DNA of 64,000 nucleotides from Rossellomorea vietnamensis (GTDB lineage Bacteria > Bacillota > Bacilli > Bacillales > Bacillaceae_B), in the NCBI RefSeq assembly GCF_025398035.1, contig NZ_CP104558.1, positions 4,102,001 through 4,166,000 of the forward strand, in the 5' to 3' direction. This document shows, one piece after another, positions 53,611 to 62,608 of this stretch. The number at the start of each line of letters is the position of its first letter. The first letter of the stretch is position 1. Made by a program: the position numbers and the translations under genes. Under the pieces are notes generated by a model. The model did no database searches. It worked only from the letters and a program-made list of their open reading frames with translations, and was not told the origin of the DNA.

Positions 53611-53624
53611 TGAAAACGTTTTCT
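53611..53624. promoter_or_regulatory. CcpA cre-like palindrome
   Basis: TGAAAACGTTTTCT matches 13 of 14 positions of the cre consensus TGWAANCGNTNWCA and contains a perfect 12-bp palindrome. It lies between the terminator and the hflKC promoter. Confidence 0.5.
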
Positions 53625-53656
53625 TGAACTACTTTGTCATCTTACCTTAATATTAT

Positions 53657-53684
53657 TGAAACCTTTTTGTCTTACGTCCGTATA
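53657..53684 (+). promoter_or_regulatory. Sigma-W-type promoter of hflKC
   Basis: TGAAAC (53657-53662), exactly 16 bp, CGTATA (53679-53684), a full match to the sigma-W consensus. It is ~50 bp upstream of the hflK start codon. Confidence 0.82.
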
Positions 53685-53733
53685 TCTTAGTAAGCAGAAA
53701 ATAAGATATAGAGATGGAAAAGGGAGGGTGCAT

Positions 53734-54696
53734 ATGAGCTTGAAGCGTGTTTATACTCTGGCAGGAATGGTTCTCGCAGCCATTATCCTGATTGTTGTCC
53801 TACTGACATCCTGGTATACCGTTGACGAATCAGAACAGGCACTGGTGTTGACGTTCGGGGATGCAGGGGAACCGGTTGTGGAGCCTGGACTGCATTTCAA
53901 GATGCCTTGGCCGGTGCAGTCAGTGGAAGTGCTGTCGAAAGAAACCTTCAGTCTTCAATTTGGATATGAAGAAAAAGACGGGAAAATCAAGGACTTTCCA
54001 AAAGAAACAAAAATGATTACGGGAGATGAATACATTGTGCTTGCCGACCTTGTGGTGCAATGGAAAATCACGGATCCTGAAGCCTATTTATTCAACTCGG
54101 ATAAGCCGAAAGAAATCCTGTATGATGCGACTTCTTCTTCACTAAGGAGTATTATCGGAAGCTCATTGATCGATGATGCCTTAACGTCCGGGAAAGCCGA
54201 AATCGAGGCAGATGTAAGGGATTTATTGACGGAGTTGATCGATGATTATGATATTGGGATCTCCATTCTTGCAGTGAAGCTGCAGGATGTTGAGCTGCCG
54301 AATGCAGAGGTCCGCTCGGCGTTTACGGCGGTCACGGATGCAAGGGAAACGATGAATACCAAAATCAATGAAGCCAAGAAATATCGAAACCAGCGGACCA
54401 ACGAAGCCAAAGGGGAAAAGGATGCCATCATCTCAAGGGCCAAAGGGGATAAAATTGCACGTGTGGAGCAGGCACGTGGAGATGTAGCGGTATTTGATAA
54501 ATTATATAATGAGTACAAATCAAATCCTGAAATTACAAGAAAGCGTCTCGTGCTGGAAACATTGGAAAATGTCCTGCCGGATGCAGAAATTTATATTATG
54601 AAGGATAGTGGAGAAACCCTGAAATACTTCCCTATCCGTCAAATGGAGAATCAGAATCCTCCGGCGAAGCAGGAAGGAAGTGATGAGAATGAGTGA
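53734..54696 (+). CDS. hflK: FtsH protease activity modulator HflK
   Basis: A 320-residue SPFH/prohibitin-domain membrane protein with an N-terminal transmembrane helix (residues ~6-27), a band-7 domain (LTFGDAGEPVVEPGLHFKMPWPVQ) and a C-terminal coiled coil (ETMNTKINEAKKYRNQRTNE). With HflC it forms a cage around FtsH. GGGAGG selects ATG 53734. A sigma-W-type promoter upstream suggests envelope-stress control. Confidence 0.88.
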   Translation: MSLKRVYTLAGMVLAAIILIVVLLTSWYTVDESEQALVLTFGDAGEPVVEPGLHFKMPWPVQSVEVLSKETFSLQFGYEEKDGKIKDFPKETKMITGDEYIVLADLVVQWKITDPEAYLFNSDKPKEILYDATSSSLRSIIGSSLIDDALTSGKAEIEADVRDLLTELIDDYDIGISILAVKLQDVELPNAEVRSAFTAVTDARETMNTKINEAKKYRNQRTNEAKGEKDAIISRAKGDKIARVEQARGDVAVFDKLYNEYKSNPEITRKRLVLETLENVLPDAEIYIMKDSGETLKYFPIRQMENQNPPAKQEGSDENE

Positions 54697-55624
54697 TCAA
54701 AACGTATTTGATATCAATACAAAGAAGAAAGAACCGATCGAGTGGAAGCGTTATACGAAATTAGGAATCTTTTTCGTGATCCTCATCGCTGTCATCCTTC
54801 TCCTCTTCACTAGTCTCTTCATTGTCAAAGAAGGAGAATACAAAGTCGTCCGTCAATTTGGGGAAGTGGTACGGATCGATAAGGAACCGGGTATGAAATA
54901 TAAAATCCCGTTCATCCAATCCGTCACTACCTTACCGAAGCACCAAATGACGTATGACGTGACAGAAGCAGAGATCAATACGAAAGATAAAAAACGGATG
55001 CTCATCGACAATTATGCCGTGTGGCGCATTGAAGATCCCCTTAAGATGATCAAGAATGCCAGAACGGTGATCAATGCCGAGACCAAGATGGAAGAATTCA
55101 TCTATTCCGTTGTCCGCTCTGAGCTTGGTCGATTGGAATATGATGAAATCATCAATGATGAGAAGTCATCAAGGGGAAGCTTAAATGATAAAGTAACAGA
55201 CAAGGTGAATGAACTCTTGCAGCGGGATAACTATGGAATCGTCGTTCAGGATGTTCGCATGAAGCGCACCGACCTGCCTGAAGCGAATGAAAACTCCGTC
55301 TATACCCGTATGATCTCGGAACGGGACTCCAAAGCACAGGAATACCTGTCCATGGGGGATGCCGAGAAACAACGGGTGACGGCTGAAACCGATCGCGAAG
55401 TGAAAGAGCTTCTTGCAAAAGCCGGTGCCGATGCCAATGTGATCCGGGCAGAAGGAGAAGCCGAAGCCGCACAAATTTACAACAAATCCTTCTCGAAGGA
55501 TCCGAGCTTCTATGACCTCTATAAAACACTCGAAACGTATAAGAAGACCGTGGATGATAAAACCGTCATCATCTTACCATCCGATTCGCCGTATGCGAGG
55601 CTGTTGATGGGGTATACGGAGTAA
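54683..55624 (+). CDS. hflC: FtsH protease activity modulator HflC
   Basis: A ~313-residue partner of HflK: cytoplasmic N-terminus, one transmembrane helix (about residues 28-50), band-7 domain (VVRQFGEVVRIDKEPGMKYKIPF), and the HflC motif ERDSKAQEYLSMGDAEKQRV, then AGADANVIRAEGEAEAA. The start could be ATG 54683 or 54689; both lie within the end of hflK. Confidence 0.9.
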   Translation: MRMSDQNVFDINTKKKEPIEWKRYTKLGIFFVILIAVILLLFTSLFIVKEGEYKVVRQFGEVVRIDKEPGMKYKIPFIQSVTTLPKHQMTYDVTEAEINTKDKKRMLIDNYAVWRIEDPLKMIKNARTVINAETKMEEFIYSVVRSELGRLEYDEIINDEKSSRGSLNDKVTDKVNELLQRDNYGIVVQDVRMKRTDLPEANENSVYTRMISERDSKAQEYLSMGDAEKQRVTAETDREVKELLAKAGADANVIRAEGEAEAAQIYNKSFSKDPSFYDLYKTLETYKKTVDDKTVIILPSDSPYARLLMGYTE

Positions 55625-55633
55625 TAGGAAGGG

Positions 55634-55676
55634 ACTCTTTGAAAAATGGAATGATCCATTTTCGAAGAGTTTTTTC
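55634..55676 (+). terminator. Terminator of hflKC
   Basis: ACTCTT..AAAATGGA pairs with TCCATTTT..AAGAGT over a 4-nt loop, then six T. Confidence 0.88.
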
Positions 55677-55803
55677 TTTTATAAGGAGGGGAATGTCAAG
55701 AATCACAGTCCCATTCCATAAATAAGGTCCCCGTTTTTCCTTTCATTCCCCAACATGATAGAATGAATATATAGAAACAGAAGCCTTTACAGGAGGTACT
55801 TAT

Positions 55804-58434
55804 ATGTCCAAAAAATTAGTCCTGATTGACGGTAACAGCATTGCTTACCGTGCATTCTTTGCCCTACCACTATTGAATAACGACAAGGGTGTACATACAA
55901 ACGCAGTTTACGGCTTTACCACCATGCTGCAGAAAATACTCGAAGATGAAAAGCCGTCTCATATCCTCGTGGCCTTTGATGCGGGGAAAACAACGTTCCG
56001 TCATAAGACATTCACGGAATACAAGGGAGGCAGGCAGAAGACCCCGCCTGAATTGTCCGAGCAATTCCCTTATATCCGGGAGCTGCTGGATGCTTACGGA
56101 ATCAAACGGTATGAAAAAGAAAACTATGAAGCCGATGATATCATCGGGACCCTCTCCCTGCAGGCAGAGTCAGACGGGTTTGAAGTGAAAGTGTACTCAG
56201 GGGATAAGGATTTAACCCAGCTGAGCTCCAAAGATACGACGGTGTGCATCACAAGAAAAGGAATCACGGATATCGAGGTGTATACACCTCAGCACATCAA
56301 AGAAAAATGGGAGATCACCCCTGACCGGATCATTGATATGAAAGGGTTGATGGGGGATAGCTCCGATAATATCCCTGGTGTACCCGGTGTCGGTGAGAAA
56401 ACGGCGATCAAGCTCCTGAAGGAATTCGATTCTCTTGAGAAGCTGCTGGAGTCAATAGACAAAGTGAGTGGAAAGAAACTGAAAGAGAAGCTTGAAGAAA
56501 ATAAAGACCAGGCGATCATGAGTAAAGAACTGGCCACGATCCTCAGGGAAGCTCCCATAGAAGTCACGGTTGAGGAATTGAATTACGAGGGCTGGGATGA
56601 AGTGAAACTGAAGGAAGTGTACCGGGACCTTGGCTTCAACTCCCTTCTCGAGAAAATGGGTGAATCCGTTCAAGAAGAGCCCCAGGAGCTGGATGATATC
56701 TCCTTTGAAGTGGTGGAAACCATTACAGACGAACACTTGACAAGTGAGAGCTCCCTATACATCGAAATGCTTGAAGAGAATTATCATCTTGGTGAAGTGA
56801 TCGGCATGAGCCTTCATAACGAAAATGGGACGATTTTCTTTACCCTTGAAACGGCACTGAAATCAGAAGCTTTTAAAAAATGGGCAGAAGACGGATCGAA
56901 GTCGAAGAACGTCTACAACTCGAAAGAGACCGTCGTTGCCTTGAAGCGACAAGGGATTGACATCAAAGGGATCGGGTTCGATCTGCTGCTCGCGTCTTAC
57001 ATCATCAATCCTTCTGAATCGAGTGAAGATTTCGCCTCAATCGCAAAAGGTCATGGTCAGCCATCCATCGAATCGGACGAAGCGGTGTATGGAAAAGGGG
57101 CCAAGCAGAAGGTCCCTGCCACTGAAGTATTATCCGAACATCTGGCCAGAAAGGCATTCATCCTTCAAGACTTGAAGGAAACATGCATAAAAGAGCTTGA
57201 AGAAAATGATCTTTATGAATTATACATGGAGCTAGAATTGCCTCTTGCCCTTATCCTGGCTGAGATGGAATTCACCGGTGTGAAAGTGGATCAGGATCGT
57301 TTGATGACCATGAAGGAAGAGCTTGCCCTCCGACTGGAAGAATTGGAAAAGAACATTCATGAACTGGCAGGGGAGGACTTCAATATCAATTCTCCTAAGC
57401 AGCTCGGTGTGATCCTTTTTGAAAAATTGGGGCTGCCGGTTGTGAAGAAAACAAAGACTGGTTACTCCACTTCCGCAGACGTATTGGAAAAACTGCAGTC
57501 CAAGCATGAAATCATTGATCATATCCTACACTACCGTCAGTTAGGAAAGCTCCAGTCTACTTATCTCGAAGGATTATTGAAGGTGGTTCATAAAGATTCC
57601 AGCAAGATCCATACACGGTTCAACCAGGCCCTCACTCAAACCGGCCGCCTGAGCTCAACGGATCCGAACCTTCAAAACATTCCGATCCGCCTGGAAGAAG
57701 GCAGGAAGATCCGTCAGGCGTTCATTCCTTCTGAAAAGGGATGGGTCATGTTCGCTGCCGATTATTCACAAATCGAACTGCGGGTGCTTGCCCATATAGC
57801 GGGGGATGAGAAATTGGTGGAAGCCTTCCGTAATGATATGGACATCCATACGAAAACGGCCATGGACGTGTTTGGAGTGGAGAAGGAAGAGGTCACATCC
57901 AATATGAGAAGGCATGCGAAAGCCGTTAACTTCGGAATTGTCTATGGAATCAGTGACTACGGACTGTCACAAAGTCTTGATATAACACGAAAAGAAGCAG
58001 GGGAATTCATTAAGAAATATTTAGAAAGCTTCCCCGGCGTGAAAGAATATATGGATGATATCGTACAGGATGCGAAACAGAAGGGGTATGTGACGACGCT
58101 GATGAACAGACGCCGTTACCTTCCTGAAATTACGAGCCGTAATTTCAATTTGCGGAGCTTTGCGGAACGTACTGCGATGAACACACCAATCCAGGGAAGT
58201 GCAGCAGATATCATCAAGAAAGCCATGATCGACATGGCGGCCCGTTTGAAGGAAGAGAAACTTCAAACACGGATGCTCTTGCAGGTGCATGATGAATTGA
58301 TCTTCGAAGCCCCTGAGGATGAAATCGAAACATTGAAGAAAATAGTTCCTGAAGTGATGGAAAACGCAATGGAGCTCGAGGTTCCATTAAAGGTTGATTA
58401 CTCGTACGGACAAACATGGTACGACGCGAAGTAG
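55804..58434 (+). CDS. polA: DNA polymerase I
   Basis: An 876-residue repair polymerase that also processes Okazaki fragments. The N-terminal 5'-3' exonuclease (residues ~1-290) has LIDGNSIAYRAFFA and GLMGDSSDNIPGVPGVGEKTA. The middle 3'-5' exonuclease domain lacks its catalytic carboxylates, as in B. subtilis. Polymerase motifs: A DYSQIELRVLAHI, B RRHAKAVNFGIVYG, C QVHDELIFEAP. AGGAGG precedes ATG 55804. Confidence 0.96.
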   Translation: MSKKLVLIDGNSIAYRAFFALPLLNNDKGVHTNAVYGFTTMLQKILEDEKPSHILVAFDAGKTTFRHKTFTEYKGGRQKTPPELSEQFPYIRELLDAYGIKRYEKENYEADDIIGTLSLQAESDGFEVKVYSGDKDLTQLSSKDTTVCITRKGITDIEVYTPQHIKEKWEITPDRIIDMKGLMGDSSDNIPGVPGVGEKTAIKLLKEFDSLEKLLESIDKVSGKKLKEKLEENKDQAIMSKELATILREAPIEVTVEELNYEGWDEVKLKEVYRDLGFNSLLEKMGESVQEEPQELDDISFEVVETITDEHLTSESSLYIEMLEENYHLGEVIGMSLHNENGTIFFTLETALKSEAFKKWAEDGSKSKNVYNSKETVVALKRQGIDIKGIGFDLLLASYIINPSESSEDFASIAKGHGQPSIESDEAVYGKGAKQKVPATEVLSEHLARKAFILQDLKETCIKELEENDLYELYMELELPLALILAEMEFTGVKVDQDRLMTMKEELALRLEELEKNIHELAGEDFNINSPKQLGVILFEKLGLPVVKKTKTGYSTSADVLEKLQSKHEIIDHILHYRQLGKLQSTYLEGLLKVVHKDSSKIHTRFNQALTQTGRLSSTDPNLQNIPIRLEEGRKIRQAFIPSEKGWVMFAADYSQIELRVLAHIAGDEKLVEAFRNDMDIHTKTAMDVFGVEKEEVTSNMRRHAKAVNFGIVYGISDYGLSQSLDITRKEAGEFIKKYLESFPGVKEYMDDIVQDAKQKGYVTTLMNRRRYLPEITSRNFNLRSFAERTAMNTPIQGSAADIIKKAMIDMAARLKEEKLQTRMLLQVHDELIFEAPEDEIETLKKIVPEVMENAMELEVPLKVDYSYGQTWYDAK

Positions 58435-58458
58435 TTTTATTGAGAAGGAGGTGGCACC

Positions 58459-59283
58459 ATGCCCGAGCTGCCTGAAGTAGAAACGGTCAGAAGGACATTG
58501 GAGCTCCTTGTATCAGGGAAGAAAATAAAGGATGTCAGTGTCTTTTGGCCAAAAATGATCAAGAACCCACCTGAAACGGATGAATTCATCCATAGCTTGA
58601 GAGGCCAGGAAATTCATGAAATGAGAAGAAGAGGGAAGTTCTTGATCTTCTCTTGTGACGATGTTGCCCTCGTTTCTCATTTGAGAATGGAAGGAAAATA
58701 TAATCTGGCTGATCATGAGGATCCCATTGAAAAACACACCCATGTCATCTTCCACTTTACGGATGGAACGGAACTCAGATACCGTGATGTCCGAAAGTTT
58801 GGGACGATGCATCTCTTTAAAAAGGGGGAAGAACTCCTTCACCTGCCCCTCCTCCAGTTGGGGCCGGAGCCGTTTCTGTCGGAGTTTACCCCAGACTATC
58901 TGGCTGAAAAGCTAGGCAGGACGGAGAGAATCGTGAAGGCCACCTTATTGGATCAAACGGTGTTGGTGGGCCTTGGAAACATCTATGTGGATGAAGCTCT
59001 ATTCCGTGCAGGCATTCATCCCGACCGGAAATCAAAGTCCCTGTCACGGGAAGAAATTGAACGGCTCCATCGAGAAATCATCCACACGTTGACAGAAGCA
59101 GTGGAAATGGGTGGAAGCACAATCCGGTCTTACGTGAATTCCCAGGGACAGATGGGGATGTTCCAACAGAACCTTTATGTTTACAGCAGAAAAGAAGAGC
59201 CGTGCCGGAACTGCGGTACAGCGATCGAGAAGAAAGTGTCGGCTGGGCGGGGGACCCATTACTGCCCCCGCTGCCAGCAGTAA
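58459..59283 (+). CDS. mutM: Formamidopyrimidine-DNA glycosylase (MutM/Fpg)
   Basis: A 274-residue bifunctional glycosylase/AP lyase that removes 8-oxoguanine. The mature N-terminal Pro and catalytic Glu are in MPELPEVETV, then RRRGKFLIF and YVDEALFRAGIHP. The C-terminal zinc finger is CRNCGTAIEKKVSAGRGTHYCPRC, which includes the DNA-binding Arg. It begins 24 bp after polA. Confidence 0.96.
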   Translation: MPELPEVETVRRTLELLVSGKKIKDVSVFWPKMIKNPPETDEFIHSLRGQEIHEMRRRGKFLIFSCDDVALVSHLRMEGKYNLADHEDPIEKHTHVIFHFTDGTELRYRDVRKFGTMHLFKKGEELLHLPLLQLGPEPFLSEFTPDYLAEKLGRTERIVKATLLDQTVLVGLGNIYVDEALFRAGIHPDRKSKSLSREEIERLHREIIHTLTEAVEMGGSTIRSYVNSQGQMGMFQQNLYVYSRKEEPCRNCGTAIEKKVSAGRGTHYCPRCQQ

Positions 59284-59351
59284 AAAGAACGTTTAACATT
59301 TGATAAGCCCTTACCATATAGTATTGTAATGATTTTCGGGAGGGCTATTAG

Positions 59352-59984
59352 ATGAGTGAAACAATCTCCTTATTACTGCTGGCGTTCGCTGTAAGTCTCG
59401 ATAGTTTTAGCACCGGTTTAACTTATGGATTGCGAAAAGTGAAAATCCCTACAAAATCAATCAGCATCATATCGATCTGTTCAGCGAGCTCTTTATTGCT
59501 GGCGATGTTACTCGGTCAAACCATCGGGTCCATCATCACCCCGGTCTGGGCGGGAAGAATCGGCGGAATGATCCTTGTCGTGATTGGCGCAGCCGTTCTC
59601 TACCAGTTCTTCAGACCGGAAAAAGAGACGGTACTGTCACATGAAAAAACATTGATCAATTTTGAAATTAAATCCATAGGTTTAGTGATTCAAATATTAA
59701 GAAGACCGCTCACGGCGGACTTTGATAAATCAGGTACGATTACCGGAATCGAGGCATTCATGCTTGGGATCGCCTTGTCACTGGATGCCTTCGGTGCCGG
59801 GATCGGTGCCGCGTTATTACATTTCTCGCCACTACTACTAACCCTGGCGATTTTTGCGATGAGCTTTGCGTTCTTATTTTCCGGATTGAAGATGGGGGAA
59901 TTCTTCTCTCACCTGCGCTGGATTCACCGCGTTTCATTCCTTCCGGGCGTTCTGCTCATCCTGATCGGGATCCTGAGGTTCTAG
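59352..59984 (+). CDS. ytaF: Sporulation membrane protein YtaF
   Basis: A 210-residue membrane protein of the MntP/YtaF group with six transmembrane segments. Two DSF/DAFGAG half-repeats (SLDSFSTGLTYGL and SLDAFGAGIGAALL) mark the family's duplicated fold. It is sporulation-associated in B. subtilis; possible cation transport is inferred from MntP. Confidence 0.9.
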   Translation: MSETISLLLLAFAVSLDSFSTGLTYGLRKVKIPTKSISIISICSASSLLLAMLLGQTIGSIITPVWAGRIGGMILVVIGAAVLYQFFRPEKETVLSHEKTLINFEIKSIGLVIQILRRPLTADFDKSGTITGIEAFMLGIALSLDAFGAGIGAALLHFSPLLLTLAIFAMSFAFLFSGLKMGEFFSHLRWIHRVSFLPGVLLILIGILRF

Positions 59985-60015
59985 TGCCGCGGCGAGTATT
60001 GGAAAGGACACGATC

Positions 60016-60621
60016 ATGGCACGAATTATAGGATTAACAGGTGGAATTGCAAGTGGTAAAAGTACAATCTCAACCATGTTACATGAAAAAGGATATACCA
60101 TAATCGACGCAGACCTCGCAGCCCGTATGGTGGTCGAGGTGGGTCAGCCTGCCTATCTGGCGATTGTCGAAGAATTTGGTGAAGATATCCTTCACGAAAA
60201 CGATTCGACCATCAATCGCGAAAAACTCGGTGGAATCATTTTTAACTCTGAAGAAAAAAGAAAAGTGCTGAACAGCATCGTGCACCCTGCTGTCAGGAGC
60301 ATGATGCTCCAGCATAAAGACGAAGCCATCGCGTCCGGCAAGAACACCATATTCATGGATGTTCCCTTGCTTTTCGAAAGCGACCTCACGTGGATGGTCG
60401 AACGCACCCTCGTCATATACGTAAACGAAGAAACACAACTATCACGCTTAATCGAACGCAATCATCTAAACCGTCAAGACGCAGAAGCACGGATCGCATC
60501 CCAATTCCCACTCAAGGACAAAGTCAACCTCGCCGACGCAGTCATCGACAACAACGGAACCATAAGCGAGACAAAAGAACAACTTGAGGCTCTCTTAACA
60601 GAATGGGACTTACAACCATAA
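60016..60621 (+). CDS. coaE: Dephospho-CoA kinase
   Basis: A 201-residue kinase catalysing the last step of CoA synthesis. P-loop GLTGGIASGKSTISTM, IDADLAARMVVEVGQPAY, VHPAVRSMM and DVPLLFESDL are diagnostic. The 3' part of the gene shows a local shift towards C/A-rich codons but stays open and in family register. A terminator follows. Confidence 0.95.
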   Translation: MARIIGLTGGIASGKSTISTMLHEKGYTIIDADLAARMVVEVGQPAYLAIVEEFGEDILHENDSTINREKLGGIIFNSEEKRKVLNSIVHPAVRSMMLQHKDEAIASGKNTIFMDVPLLFESDLTWMVERTLVIYVNEETQLSRLIERNHLNRQDAEARIASQFPLKDKVNLADAVIDNNGTISETKEQLEALLTEWDLQP

Positions 60622-60633
60622 CAACACAAACGA

Positions 60634-60667
60634 CCGACAAGAAAACCCTTGTCGGTTTTTTATTTTG
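60634..60667 (+). terminator. Terminator of coaE
   Basis: An 8-bp perfect stem (CCGACAAG / CTTGTCGG), 6-nt loop, T tract. Confidence 0.9.
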
Positions 60668-60728
60668 TCTAAGAGTAACATTTGGTGGTCTGATCTGACA
60701 TTTACTATTCGGATAACATAATACCCAT

Positions 60729-60854
60729 GTTGAGTGTAGCGGAAGGTTGCTCGACTCCGACGGGAAAAGCTGGACAGATGAGACCCCACAGGCGAAGCCG
60801 AGGAGGCTCATCGCCAGCCCCGCGGAAAGCGAGCAACCTGGAGCGGAACTCAAC
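60729..60854. repeat. GC-rich dispersed repeat, copy B
   Basis: A 126-bp element with ends GTTGAGT...AGGTTGCTCG and CGAGCAACCT...ACTCAAC. The core (GCTGGACAGATGAGACCCC, GGAGGCTCATCGCCAGCCCC) matches copy C closely. It occupies the coaE-gapB gap (60622-61065), otherwise AT-rich. Confidence 0.85.
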
Positions 60855-60999
60855 CAGCACATGCTCCGAGAGAATGTGTGAATAAAACCTTCAAATCAAG
60901 TATGATTCCAAACCACAAAAATATACATACAATAAGCCTATTTGTCAGAATAATAAAACATTAAAAATCCGCAAAATACTTATTAACTAATTCTCCAAA

Positions 61000-61042
61000 T
61001 ATGTTATACTATTTTTAGCAAATAAACATATAAGTATAACAT
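61000..61042. promoter_or_regulatory. Paired CcpN-type operator sites at gapB
   Basis: TATGTTATACT (61000-61010) matches the CcpN consensus TRTGHYATAYW fully; the inverted copy AGTATAACAT (61033-61042) matches 10 of 11. TATACT in the first site is also the likely -10 box. CcpN represses gapB in B. subtilis. Confidence 0.65.
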
Positions 61043-61065
61043 TAATATAGAGGGGAGCCGGATTT

Positions 61066-62094
61066 ATGAAGGCGAAAATTGCAATCAATGGTTTTGGACG
61101 TATTGGAAGAATGGTTTTCAGAAAAGCAATATTAGAGGAAAACTTAGAGGTTGTAGCCATTAACGCAAGCTACCCGGCTGAAACGTTAGCTCATTTAATA
61201 AAGTATGACACAAATCATGGTACATTCCAGGCAGATGTAGTGGTGGAAGATCATGCACTCATCGTCAACGGAAAACGTGTCCTACTATTAAGCAATCGTG
61301 ATCCTAAAGCATTACCATGGAATGAGCTGAACATCGATATCGTCATTGAAGCGACGGGAAAATTTAATTCAAAAGACAAAGCGAGCCTTCACTTGGAAGC
61401 GGGAGCGAAAAAAGTCATCCTGACGGCCCCGGGTAAAAATGAAGACGTTACCATTGTGATGGGCGTAAATGAAAGCGCATTAAATATAGAAGAACACAGC
61501 GTCATCTCCAATGCTTCCTGCACGACGAACTGTCTGGCTCCTGTAGCGAAAGTGCTGGATGAGCAGTTTGGAATTGAAAACGGTCTCATGACGACGGTGC
61601 ATGCTTACACGAATGATCAAAAGAATATTGATAATCCACATAAAGATCTTAGAAGAGCAAGAGCATGCGGCCAATCGATCATCCCGACGACAACAGGTGC
61701 TGCGAAAGCATTATCACTAGTGCTTCCTCAACTAAACGGGAAGCTTCATGGCATGGCGCTGCGAGTTCCGACTCCGAACGTTTCATTAGTGGACCTGGTC
61801 GTGGATGTGAAAAGGGACGTAACCGTTGATGAAATCAACGAAGCATTCGTCACGGCATCCCTTGGTTCCCTGCACGGAGTCTTGGAATATACAACAGAAC
61901 CACTTGTCTCAATCGATTTTAATACAAACCCACATTCTGCGATCATCGATGGCTTGTCCACAATGGTCATGGGCAGTCGTAAAGTGAAAGTCCTTGCCTG
62001 GTACGACAACGAATGGGGCTACTCATGCCGCGTCGTCGACCTGGCCAAATTCGTCGCCACCAAAATGAACGCCAAACAAGAAGTCAACGTTTGA
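61066..62094 (+). CDS. gapB: Glyceraldehyde-3-phosphate dehydrogenase, gluconeogenic
   Basis: A 342-residue GAPDH. INGFGRIGRMVFRKAI starts the Rossmann fold, SNASCTTNCLAPVAKV holds the catalytic Cys, and WYDNEWGYSCRVVDLAK closes the domain. The genomic position before speD identifies it as GapB, the NADP-preferring enzyme used in gluconeogenesis. AGGGGAG precedes ATG 61066. Confidence 0.94.
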   Translation: MKAKIAINGFGRIGRMVFRKAILEENLEVVAINASYPAETLAHLIKYDTNHGTFQADVVVEDHALIVNGKRVLLLSNRDPKALPWNELNIDIVIEATGKFNSKDKASLHLEAGAKKVILTAPGKNEDVTIVMGVNESALNIEEHSVISNASCTTNCLAPVAKVLDEQFGIENGLMTTVHAYTNDQKNIDNPHKDLRRARACGQSIIPTTTGAAKALSLVLPQLNGKLHGMALRVPTPNVSLVDLVVDVKRDVTVDEINEAFVTASLGSLHGVLEYTTEPLVSIDFNTNPHSAIIDGLSTMVMGSRKVKVLAWYDNEWGYSCRVVDLAKFVATKMNAKQEVNV

Positions 62095-62126
62095 AAGAAC
62101 CAACATAAATCATAAAGCAAAACCCT

Positions 62127-62162
62127 AGAACGTACCTTTTTCAGGTGCGTTCTTTTCTTTTT
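62127..62162 (+). terminator. Terminator of gapB
   Basis: AGAACGTACCT pairs with AGGTGCGTTCT (one G-U) over a 5-nt loop, followed by T-rich sequence. Confidence 0.85.
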
Positions 62163-62295
62163 ATCCTTTTTTTATAAATGGGCAGGGGAAGTTTTCTAGA
62201 AGTGAAGGGATGTAGATGCTATCGTGTAAAGTCTGTTTGTAAAAGTTTATTTCCTCTATATGTAAAAACCTTAAGCTAGTGTATACCACAGAGTG

Positions 62296-62417
62296 GATAG
62301 GAGCGGAAGGCACTCGACTCCTTCGGGAATAGCTGGACAGGTGAGACCCCGCAGGCGCAGCCGAGGAGGCTCACCGCCAGCCCCGAGGAAAGCGAGTGCC
62401 TGCAGCGGAAAGGAACG
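62296..62417. repeat. GC-rich dispersed repeat, copy C
   Basis: A ~120-bp element. GGAGCGGAAGGCACTCG and the complementary CGAGTGCCTGCAGCGGAA close it; the inner hairpin is GGTGAG/CTCACC and AGCTGG/CCAGC. It lies between the gapB terminator and the speD promoter. Confidence 0.85.
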
Positions 62418-62485
62418 GTCAAGGTTTAACGTTATAGCCAAATCAAACGATTACCTACCCATCTAAAAAACTTTATAAAAATTTA

Positions 62486-62514
62486 TTGCAAAAGAGTTTT
62501 AAACAAAGTATACT
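62486..62514 (+). promoter_or_regulatory. Sigma-A promoter of speD
   Basis: TTGCAA (62486-62491), 17-bp spacer, TATACT (62509-62514). The transcript would start near 62521 and carry a ~150-nt leader. Confidence 0.65.
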
Positions 62515-62552
62515 ATTTTTCGTGAACTTCTTATTAGCAAATGAATACTGAT

Positions 62553-62608
62553 TTAACTACTTAAAGGGTTAGGACCTCTTCGGACTAACTTTCCCCCGTG
62601 GTAGTTAA
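62553..62608 (+). promoter_or_regulatory. Structured 5' leader of speD
   Basis: TTAACTAC (62553-62560) pairs perfectly with GTAGTTAA (62601-62608). Inside, GTTAG (62568-62572) pairs with CTAAC, with a CC/GG extension around a TCTTC loop and a CCCCC-containing strand on the 3' side. A second weak hairpin (TTCGT/ACGAA plus seven A) precedes the GGGGG Shine-Dalgarno. Confidence 0.5.

Noticed and set aside
62553-62608. Assignment of the speD leader to a named riboswitch class
   Set aside because: The stem-loop pattern does not match SAM, preQ1, guanidine or other classes I can recall well enough to name.
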